Assembly: GCA_964247055.1 (NCBI GenBank)
Contig: OZ176051.1
Coordinates: forward strand, 3,472,001 to 3,536,000
Direction: 5' to 3'
DNA length: 64,000 nucleotides
From: Paragordius varius
Taxonomy: Eukaryota > Nematomorpha
The notes below the pieces were generated by a model, which saw only the letters and a program-made list of their open reading frames with translations, searched no databases and was not told the origin of the DNA. Made by a program: the position numbers and the translations under genes. Shown here piece by piece: positions 35,501 to 45,439 of the stretch; the stretch's first letter is position 1; the number at the start of each line of letters is the position of its first letter.

Positions 35501-37102
35501 TTGCTTAACAGATTATTTAGTATCAAAGGATTGGTTATTTGTCCATTTGTACGCGGTTTGGCCCCGATATAAGCGAGATTAACATTGGCTTTCCTTCCAT
35601 CAATGATGGGATTGGGTTCTAGGGTGGCTCTTTCGGCAGCTAATTGTTCTGACATAGTTACCTTTTCAAAAATTAAATCAAAAAAAAATTGCAAATTCCG
35701 ATATAAAAATGGTAATATTGGCATTTGCTGGCTATTTGTTTATGCGAAAACTAAATTAAAACTTGATATATAATATAACGTGACATACATAAAAGTATGT
35801 TCATTTAGTTACTAAATGCTTTGTTTCAAATTTCCTTAATTGACAGTTTATATTAAGGTGGGACGATATTTATTCGAAAATGATACATTAAATTACATTT
35901 AAGTAGTTTTATAGGATTTTAGTTATTGAATTAGCCTCAGATATCGTGCCGTCCATAAAGGGCATAAAAACAATTATAAATTTGGTTATTTCAATATGTC
36001 TTTTCCGTAAATATTACATTTTTTAGAAAAATGACCTGTTATGAAACTATTTAGTTATACTGCAATTTTTTTCCAAATTTATAGAGAATGTATATGTTAG
36101 TTAAATCTTTTCATTATAGGATGTGCAATTAAAATTTTCCTAAATTGGGAGAAATCATCAATACTAATAATGGTTTACTTAATAAAAATTGGATATCCCT
36201 CAAAAAATATTCAACTTTACCTGTTGCTGTTAGAATCATTATTTTAAAATTATAAAGATCTTGAAATATTATACAAGGGCCTCCAAGTATTTCCAGACAT
36301 ATTATAACAAATAGTGATATTATTAAATAAAAGATCTGTAAATGATTATTAGACTTCTGCAGTTGATTTAATGAACTATAGCACCAAATCGATACTGTAT
36401 AAAAACCAGTTATATATTTTTTCGGGAAAAACAAAATTAATAATGGATAAGAAGCAAACGCTTTTTATACATGTAACAAAATTTTATTTGCTATACTTTG
36501 TCCAGCCTAATTATATTTTAAATTAAAATGTCTTATCGCTTAAATGATATGCGCCACTAAATTTATTTTATCTGAAATTAAAGATTTAATGAATTAAAGA
36601 AAATATAATTAATAAAAAACCAAATTAATACTTATCACAGGGACTAAAAAACTCGAAATCTTGGCAAAAAACAGGAATTTTAATAATCATGTAAAATTGA
36701 GTTAAGACGGTCAATAAGCTAGTTTTATATATTTTAGCGTTATTTTTAATATCTCAATTCCGCTGGAAAAAACACAACTGTGAGATGATTTCACAATTTT
36801 TACGTTTCATCGTATATTAATCTAATCAAAATATAAATTTCAAATTTGAATATCAGATTATCGTGCTAAAATGATTAATGTTAGTTGCTCTTTTAAACGC
36901 TTCCTTAAAATTATGGAAAAAAATCGCTAAAACATTTGATTTTTTCGTAACGGTGAATTAACCGAATAATATTTAACTGTTATGGCATGTGCGCTTAGTG
37001 AGGTCATCTCATGATTTTATATATATATATGAATTTATAATATTGGCACTATAATACGTAATATTTACTAAATAAATCATCATCTTTTAAATAAGGATAG
37101 TA

Positions 37103-37147
<45 letters not shown>

Positions 37148-38149
37148 TAGGGTTTGGAATCAAAAATTAAAATAGCCTCTTCCCTAAGGCCTCTGATTAT
37201 TTATGTTTATACGACTTTTCAACAATTATTACAAAATATAAATATTATAGTATAAAAAACAAATTACATTTCATAGATAAATATATAAAAAGCGAAAAAA
37301 TCTTACAAATCCATAACCACGTGATTTTCCAGTTTGTCGATCAGTTATAACTACAGCTTCTTCGATTTCACCAAAAACTTCAAAGAATTTGCGTAATGAA
37401 TCATCCGTGGTGTGATACGGTAAACCACCCACAAATATTTTAGTGAAAGTTGTATCCTTTTGACATATTTGATTTGATAATGGTACATAGGTTGAAACTA
37501 AATCTCCATTGCTTAAATCCCTATATTTTCTTTCATCCAATGTTATATTCTCTTCTGTACTCTCTGTTTGTTCCAAGGAATGGGTATACGAGCTGTCTAG
37601 GTCATGAGCCGATTTGTTATTATTATATTCTAAATTTTGTTTCACAAATACAATATTTGAAGTGGTGTCCATTGGTCTGTCAGTATTTGAGTCGGAAAAT
37701 GATGTATACATTTCATTTTCATTATTTAGGATGGTGGTAAATCCATTTTCGCTAAGAAGGGAATTAACTGAATCGTTTGTTTGACATGACTGTAATTGTG
37801 GTTGATTCCCACCGATTTCCAAAGAGGTAGATGGAGTTGAAATTTTTTGCAAAACATTATTTTCCAACATATTTGCATTTTCTTGATATTTTGGCGTAGT
37901 GGAAGCTATAGATGTAGTAGTTTCAATATTTATGTGAAGAACACCACCGTTTATATTATTGTTATCTTGTTTAACATTAAGATTGTATTCGTCCAAATTT
38001 TGATTTGTAAAATTGATAATCGAATTATTCCCATCACTCGGAATATTATTATTATTATTATTATTATATGTTTCGCAACCAACACCGTTATTGCCAGCGA
38101 TCAAATTTAAACTGTTATTTAAGGCATCTGTGTGTTTTTTGCAAAGCAT
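32565..38149 (-). CDS. RBM24/RBM38/SUP-12-like RRM protein with long Asn-rich N-terminus
   Basis: RNA-binding regulator of splicing or mRNA stability; the family is known for muscle splicing control. Exons: 37307-38149, 35463-35661, 35097-35145, 33436-33545, 33143-33322 and 32565-33085, in all 1,902 nt, 633 residues. One RRM (about residues 235-312) spans the first two exons: [20 protein letters not shown] (RNP2), [10 protein letters not shown] (RNP1) and [23 protein letters not shown]24/38 proteins begin almost at the RRM, whereas here some 235 residues rich in Asn, Ser and Thr (including an AAT-encoded Asn run near 38050) precede it. The tail of about 320 residues is also rich in Asn and Gly. 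The long introns hold a TA microsatellite and nested MITEs. The start could lie further downstream if a shorter isoform exists. Confidence 0.9.
33858..34655. mobile_element. TATACCATT-family MITE interrupted by a TTAA MITE
   Basis: The left part 33858-33973 (TCGAAATCACC..AATTCACCTTAAAATAAAA) and right part 34536-34655 (ACTGAAAAAATAAT..ATGCCATAA..TTTTAGGGTGAATT) together match the uninterrupted copy at 5208-5443. The outer tips are diverged. The TTAA element 33974-34531 separates them. Confidence 0.6.
33974..34531 (+). mobile_element. TTAA MITE copy c, nested in another MITE
   Basis: The right end is AAGTG followed by TTAA at 34532-34535; the left end is diverged near 33974. Internal words GGGGTAGTTAAATACCCCAGGCTTG, ACCATGGC and TTGCACTTATATAA match copy a. 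It lies in the RBM gene intron 33546-35096. Confidence 0.65.
37103..37145. repeat. TA dinucleotide microsatellite
   Basis: About 20 TA units in the first intron of the RBM gene. Likely to be length-variable. Confidence 0.95.
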
Positions 38150-40590
38150 AGTTAACTTAGCTTTTTATTTATATCTCGTAATAAAATTGCTAAATAATAA
38201 ATGTGGACTTGAGTTGATTGGATTTAGCGATTATAAAATCAAACCGTTTATTAAACGCTTCCTTCAATCGAAACAAAAATTATGAACAAATGTGTAAGTA
38301 AGTAAATAAATGTTCTGATGCTAAGCTACGCCAAGGACATATTTAAATTGAGTGATCATTAGTTTTATGATTAAATAATGGATCTTCAGGATTTAAAAAT
38401 AAATTTTTCTGTAATTCTCCTTTGGAATGAGAGTTGCATAATTTCACAATACTTATAAAAAGAATTTAAAGAAAACGGTAATATTATGGTTGTTTCATAA
38501 TTTTTTAGCGATAAATTGGATATCAATTTTTAACAAAAAATAAATTTAACCATTATCCAAAAATCAAAAATAAATAATTACAAATAATGGTGTTTTATCC
38601 ACATGATGAACAATTCAAAAATAATAATATTTTTTTATTTCTAAATAATGATCAAAAAAATAATTTTTTATATATGAATATTAATATTATTCAACAGCAT
38701 TAGAAAGTGGATCAACCAAAAAGTAAACCAAATCACTGCAATCTTTTCATTTTTCCCGATATTTTGTTTAAGATACGCATTATATATATTTTCGTTTTTT
38801 TCCAATACTGTGTGTAAAAATCGAATCTTTTGAAGAACAACATCAATATTGTTTCAAAAACAATGTTTGAAAAAAGTGTGCAATTAAAATACATGGGCTG
38901 GGATCGTCGTCCCTAAAATCGATAAAATCTTGTATAAATACCTATCAATATATTAATTTGTACGATTTTGTAAGTTTTAAAATCAGTATAAATACTACTT
39001 ATAGAATATCAATGCTTCCAATAATTAACATATTTTATTACAATTTTTGACCTGAAAAGTAGCATAACTTATAAAAGTTGATTGAAGTTGCTAAGCAAAT
39101 TATTAAAGCACAAAAATTTATTTAATCGCTAATTTTTTTCAACTATTTTTTCATTACCATATTGTTATGACGAATTGATATTTGTAGATAATTATTTTCA
39201 AAAATATTAACAATATTTTAATCTCATTCGAGGCAGCGAAAAAAATGTTGGAATTAATATTTCTTGCAAAAACTTTACAAAGCGATTATGATTGGTAGAC
39301 AAAAAACAACAAGGATTAAATGCTTACTAAAAAGATAAATTAATTTATGTGATGGTAACAATAATTTATATAAAAACAAAAAATATAATATTTTAATTAT
39401 TTGTGCTTTTTTGATTGTCAATGTCGAATTCGTTGATAACATGAATTAAAATACTTATTGCACACTTCTATTCATAAAACATGTTGAATATTAATTCTGA
39501 AATTTTAAAAACAATTCTAAAAGTAGATAGCCCAATACTTGTAAGATTAATTATATTAAATTTGGTAGAGAAAAATAAGGAAATAACTTTAAATAGTACG
39601 GGTTTTATATTGCATGCCCTTACGAGCTGCATGATCAAGAATGTTCAAAAGGCGGTTTTTGGAATAAAATGACCTCCACCCCCAATATTAACAAACATTA
39701 TATTGTTTGTTCTATTTGACTTTAATAAATGTTGATGATATATTGTCTAGCTTGAAAAAGTGGAAATCCCGATAATATGTCAGAGGATATGTCAAGTTTT
39801 GGGTATATTGTAGTTTGTCAATAACCGATAAAAATGAACATTAAAAAGCACATAGGGAAATAAAACCCCAAAAACTAATTTTTAGTTGTAAACCTTTTTT
39901 ATGTAGATAATAGGTTATCACATTATGTTTTATCAAAATTTATGTATTATATCAGGATATTTTTTACGACCCTCACATTTTGTGAAATTTGTGTAATCCC
40001 AAAAGCATATGAAATGATATTTATTATGACGCCCAATTTCGTCCGAGTATTTGCAAGTATTTTCGTTGTGGAAGGTACCATATCCAATATAGCTGATTTC
40101 GGTTTTATTAAAATTATCCGGGTTTTTTGCCATATTTATTCTATTATCTTTTTTTGCCACATTTTATCCTCGGATGTTCCGATTCTTAACAGTTGTTTAA
40201 ATATTTAAGGTTATTGATATTAATTAAAGATTGATAAAAGACATCGTGTGTGCCTATATTATTAAACACTCATTTTTATTAAAAATTCCATTTTTATAAA
40301 TATATAGATTATATTTAAGTTTGGATAATTTATTATTACATAAACACAATATATTAGGGCGAGATTGGAGCGACAACAATAAATATATAAAAAATAATCA
40401 TATAGTAATTAATTAAATTAAATATATAATAGCATGTTCCCTTGTTTAGTTTGGTGAAGAAATTATATAATGTAAACAGCAAATTATGTCTAAAAAATAA
40501 ACTAGGAATGAAATAAATTTACAAAGCATAATCAAATTCAAGATAATCATAATTAAAATTCTTCTAAATTTAGTATTGGCTTCTGTTGAT
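38150..40590. other. Intergenic region between RBM and GDI genes
   Basis: It holds the presumed RBM promoter and GDI 3' region. Open frames at 39481-39672 (+), 39942-40208 (+) and 39933-40160 (-) match no family I recognise. With very short introns in this genome, a small gene broken into fragments could be missed here. Confidence 0.35.
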
Positions 40591-43370
40591 TTATTGTGTA
40601 TCATCGGCTAATCCGCAAGTAACTTTGGAAAAGTCAAAAGGAGAGCCTGTAACACTTTCATAAATTTTTAGGACATCATCACACGTTGATTCGAAATGGC
40701 TTGTGGCATCATAACTTTTACTAATATAAATCTATCGAAAGGAATGTATAAATAAAATATCGATTTAAAATTAATTGCTTTTCCTACCCTAAGGCCAAAT
40801 TTAATTGTTAAAAACTATGTAAAAACATAAAAACAAATATTTTTTCCAAAAGACCACTGTACTTTCTTAAACTTGATTTTTTAAATACCTCATTGTCATA
40901 AATTGCAGTGTTAGAAATAGAGAATTAGCACAAGCTTGCAATTAATAAAGTTTAAAAAAGTTTATATATATATGTTTGTATACTTTCATTTTTACGTAAT
41001 AAAATAAAAAAAATTTTATTAACGACGCTAAGCGTAAAATTTTATGAAAATATTACAAAATTTGCGAATATATTTATTACGTGATTTTCTTTGCCATCAT
41101 TGATTGGGACATAGTATGGGGAAACATCGATAAAACGAGCAGAGACAGGAGGCAAAAGCTCAAGACCAGCCATGATTTCATGTAAAGCTTGCTCGGGTGT
41201 TGGTTTTGTTCCCAAGGGAGCTTGAGATTGCGTTGAAACAGTAGCCACATACCAACCCTGGGCCGCTATACAATGCTCATAGGATACGAAAGACACGTAA
41301 ACATCTACAACAAACAAAATAACATATATATATTCATTTTAATCTAATCTCAAAATAAAAGTAACCCAAAAAAGTCATGTGGTTAACTTTCAAAAGTTTA
41401 TAATAAATATTTAATTTATTGGAAATATTTTTCACAAGTGTACCAAAGTTTCGCTTAGCTTGAGCAAATGGTATTATAATTTGGCATGATTTGGAGTTAT
41501 CCGTGTTTGGAATGGGTTGATTAATAAAGCAAATACATCGTATAATCTGCAATCATGTAAATAAACGAATGATTTTAAAATTTATAAGCATATAAATTCA
41601 CTTATGTTTAATGTTAAATTGATTTTAAACCTAGTTGTACTAGCCAAGTTAAATTGTAAAAAAGTCCCATAAATTCTAATGACAATTATATCAATTAATG
41701 CATCAGTAAAGCCTTAGTTTTATAAAAGAAAAATAATGCCAATATATTTATATTTTAGGGTTTGTTAACTTAAAGTTTCTAGCTATTTATATAATTGTGA
41801 ATACCCAGCCATTTTGCTTAACAAGATTGGGGAAATATGAAGGATCCGCAATAATTTTATTGCATCTAGCCAGACCATTCTTGGTTTTTATGCAGTGGGC
41901 TGAATCATCAATATGATGGTTTGTATGACCATTACTTTTTTGATTAGGGGTAGCTTGGCTATTTCCATCCCCTCCCAAATCAATCAAGGCAACTTCATTA
42001 GCGATTTCGTTAGCATCTTTCTTTCTGGGAAAATCTCCACTTTTTCCAAGTTGTAAGACAGGAGTATCCAACATATAAGTTCCACCATACACAGCGCTTA
42101 ACCTGAAATTGTGCATTTACAAAAGTGTTTATAAACACACCTTATTGTATTGTCAATTAAACTCTTAATTTTGTGTTTTATAAACAATATGGTACTTGTG
42201 AAATGATATATATGGATAATATTAGGACTCCATATTCGGAGTTTTGTATCCACGAAGTAATTTCCTCCATAAATTACGATCTTTACATTGTTCTGTGGAA
42301 AGGCTACGTTGATTCAAGTCCATTTTTATATTATCATTATAAGAAAAAAGTGGTCATATATACCATTTGCACTTCAAGAGTGTCCTTGAACATTTCAAGT
42401 TTGTCCTTGAACACTTCAAGTTGGCCTTTGAACACAAGTTGGTTCTTAAAATTTTTAAATTTTAATTTAACCATAATTTTTGCAGGTATATTTTTATTAT
42501 TTTTTAACCTAATTTTCTTTATTTATATTATATTTATTCATTTAAAAATAAAAATCTTTGTTCAAAAACAACTTTTTTGTTTCAAACAAATTTTTTTCCA
42601 ATTTAACAAAATTATTAACTTTTAAATGTTTTCTATGAAAAATTGGTAATAATAACCGAGAAATAATATGTTTTTTAAAAAAATACATATAAAATTTTAT
42701 AAATACCCATAATAAGAAAATAAAGATATACGTTTCTCAAAAATTAAAAGTTGATATTGATATATAATTTATAATAAATAATAGAAAATAGGTAAAACGA
42801 TAAAATAGTTGAATGATTTACGATTCGATTGATAAAAATTAAAAACAAAATAAAAAAGTCAAAGGACCAACTTAAAGTGTTTAAGGACCAACTTGAAATG
42901 TTCAAGGACCAACTTAAAATGTTCAAGGAAACTCCTCAAATGGTATTAAAGTAAAAAAATAAGGTCAAAGTTTATTAGTAAAAGCAGCATTTCCAAAAGA
43001 CAAATATTATATGAATTCTTAAAAGGGTTATATGGGATAAGATATTCTTAATAGCCGTGTTTAACAAGTTAATCATATAGATTCTTTATAATTTTAAGTA
43101 TTTAAAATACAAAAGACTTTAAAAAATTCCCTCTTCTTTATATATTGGGGTTCTCTTCTTTTATAAACTTTTTTCAGTTATATAAACTTTACCAAATATT
43201 AACCTTGCAAAACCTTGAGGCAATTCTCCCAACCCATACAAAGGATAAAGAAAAGGTGATTTTCCATAACACGCTAGCGATTCGCAATACAATCGAATTC
43301 TCATGATTGTTTCAATGGCAGGCTTGGCTTTGTAACTAATGTAATATATATAATTTACTATTCCGGGTAA

Positions 43371-43454
<84 letters not shown>

Positions 43455-44430
43455 ACTAAATAATTAAAAATATTAAATTTGAATACGCATCTTAAATTAG
43501 TTAAATTTTGAGAAAATTTAGCATTATAATCGCCCACAGACACTTTAACCAAAGAAGCCTTTGCTTAGAAAATATTTTAACACTGTTGTATATAAATTAA
43601 GATTTAATTTCACACAGTTCAAAACTAAATTATTCATGAAATAAAACAAACAAGTTTAAAAAATTTAAATAGTTAAGGAATATTATTATGATAAATAAAA
43701 CCTGTCATTAGTCCAAAGGGCCAAAGCATGTCCTGTAAAACTGGCAGTATTATCGTCCAAACTAAATTTTTCAAATAAGGCAGTCATTGGAGTTTGTTGC
43801 ATATTACCAACTTGAACATGATTGTTGGGATCAAATTCGGACACAAAGGTTAAAAACTTTTTAAACCTAAAATTTGAAAAACAAAATTTAAAACTCTTAA
43901 TATATTGTTGAGTATAATAAGGCAAATATATTTAAATTATACCTTCGTTTTTCAAAAATACCCATAAGACCAGAACTTAAAGCCTCAACCTCTGAAGCGG
44001 GTACTTTGTAAGTCTTTTTATCCTTCTCAACATAATTTCCATCAACGACTTTAAAATCAAGGTATTTTGTAACACCAGTATGAATCAATAACTTAACTAG
44101 TAATCCTAAATTTTAAAATTAAATTATTTCAATACCCTTTGCCATCAAAAATTTGGGAATCAAATCAACATTCCAATCTTTGCTCTTTCCAAATTTTTCC
44201 AAATTATTTTTTTCTTGTCCAAAATGTTCATAGACCTTACACATTAAATTAAATTTACTTTTTCTAAGGGTAGTGATGTGCTTTCCCCACCATAATAACT
44301 GTTTTTGTCCAAATGCAGAACTTTTTTGCCATCAACTGATAGTAAACCAGATAAAATACATTCCTAAACATTATAAACGATAAACAGTTAATCCAGTTCC
44401 CAATATAACAACATCATAAAACTCATCCAT
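40591..44430 (-). CDS. Gdi: Rab GDP dissociation inhibitor (RabGDI)
   Basis: It extracts and recycles GDP-bound, prenylated Rab GTPases between membranes and cytosol. Exons: 44386-44430, 44259-44363, 44136-44235, 43943-44105, 43702-43866, 43204-43335, 41805-42102, 41444-41546, 41081-41304 and 40591-40731. They total 1,476 nt, 491 residues. GDI marks are present throughout: [15 protein letters not shown] then ECILSG (dinucleotide-fold start), [70 protein letters not shown] and [15 protein letters not shown]. Residues after TYMLDTPV carry an insert of about 45-50 residues rich in Asn, His and Ser (rough genomic span 41880-42060) before [13 protein letters not shown]; typical GDIs are about 445 residues. 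Three introns are 22, 23 and 30 nt. GDI rather than REP is chosen for the uninterrupted N-terminal region and C-terminal motif. Confidence 0.95.
42357..42946. mobile_element. MITE with TACCATTTG ends and internal short repeats, in a GDI intron
   Basis: The ends are TATACCATTTGCACTTCAAG and a complementary CTCCTCAAATGGTATTA. Both subterminal parts carry three or four tandem units of about 21 bp of the form TCCTTGAACATTTCAAGTT (left 42380-42450, right 42855-42930, opposite orientation). It lies in the 1.1-kb intron between exons 42102 and 43204. Confidence 0.6.
43370..43453. repeat. TA dinucleotide microsatellite
   Basis: Roughly 40 TA units in the GDI intron 43336-43701, longer than the one at 37103. 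It produces a spurious Ile/Tyr open frame on the minus strand. Confidence 0.95.
44106..44135 (-). other. Gdi: 30-nt intron of GDI
   Basis: Begins GTATTGAAAT and ends AAAATTTAG. Removal joins PKFLMAKG to [11 protein letters not shown] in phase 1, the expected GDI continuation. Confidence 0.9.
44236..44258 (-). other. Gdi: 23-nt intron of GDI
   Basis: Begins GTAAATTTAA and ends TGTGTAAG. Removal joins SLPLEK to VYEHFG in phase 0, matching the family; read-through gives a TAA after five codons. Confidence 0.92.
44364..44385 (-). other. Gdi: 22-nt intron of GDI
   Basis: Begins GTTTATCG and ends AATGTTTAG. It splits the nearly invariant LGTGLT/ECILSG motif in phase 0. Without splicing the frame ends at TAA four codons on. 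Confidence 0.93.
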
Positions 44431-45430
44431 GAGTTAGGTATTTTATTGATTACGGTCTGGCGAAAAAGCGTTTTAGCTTGTGGTACAATTAAAAAAAATA
44501 ATTCAAAAATATTTTAATAAATATTATAAAAGTAAAGATGAAAAATTTTAAACTAGGTTCCAATTTTTCTCATATTTTAAATTCGCGATATAAAACTTTA
44601 ACATATCACGTTTTGAAACGATAGCCTTAATTAAAATAGTCGGCAAAATATCATCCTATTCTAAGAAAAACCTGACACGGTTGCTAAAATATATTTAAAT
44701 TTTAAAATGCCGTTAGTAAAGACCATTTAAGCTTTAATATAATCATTTCTTTATTAATTAATTCATTTGATAAATACACTATTTTTAACCATAATGGAAT
44801 GCTTATCAATTAAACATATACTCATATATCAAGCGTGATATAAATATTATCCAGATAAAAACATTATTAAAGCAAAAGAGCTGAAGCTGTGGTGTGCTTA
44901 TTTGATATCAAAATAAATTAATTTTTTTAATAAAATATGAAATATTTAAATTTTGACAAATGTTGAAGTGTTTTATATAAGAGGCATGTTAACACACTAA
45001 AAATATTACAGGCTAAAATAATTTAAAAACACCTTTTGGACTTTGTATATTATGATGCTGCTGATATCTCTCACTTAAAATTATGGTTTTAAATACTGGT
45101 TTAATTAGTAACACAAAAGACCAAAAGAATCTTGATAAATTATACATTTGTTATAGTAAAATGCATAAAGATTTCTTGGTGTTTTTAGTTTTGAGCCATT
45201 TAAATTTTGTACATTGGGGGCCATGAAAAAATATCTTGATGAAATAAATTTATTCTGATAGAAATATCAGGTATCATGATGCGTTTGGTGTTGGCTTTAC
45301 GAGTGTTATAAGAAAGTTATTTACACTTTTGTGCTAAGTGCTTTACATCAGAAAATAACAAAATATGAGCACATGTTTTGTAATAATTTTTTTTTGATTT
45401 AATCTAAATACTTCTAAATCCAACTTTGAA
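44431..45430. other. Region upstream of GDI, nothing recognised
   Basis: AT-rich, presumably carrying the GDI promoter. It ends at the 5' truncation point of the LINE. No other feature was recognised. Confidence 0.35.
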
Positions 45431-45439
45431 AAGTCTTGT

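Noticed and set aside
37450-38285. Plus-strand frames over the RBM first exon
   Set aside because: Shadows of the Asn-rich coding exon, made by its AAT/ATT repeats.
42173-42625. 150-codon hydrophobic frame on the plus strand
   Set aside because: Falls across a GDI intron and the end of a MITE; no family resemblance.
43358-43552. Open frame of alternating Ile and Tyr
   Set aside because: Translation of the TA microsatellite in a GDI intron.
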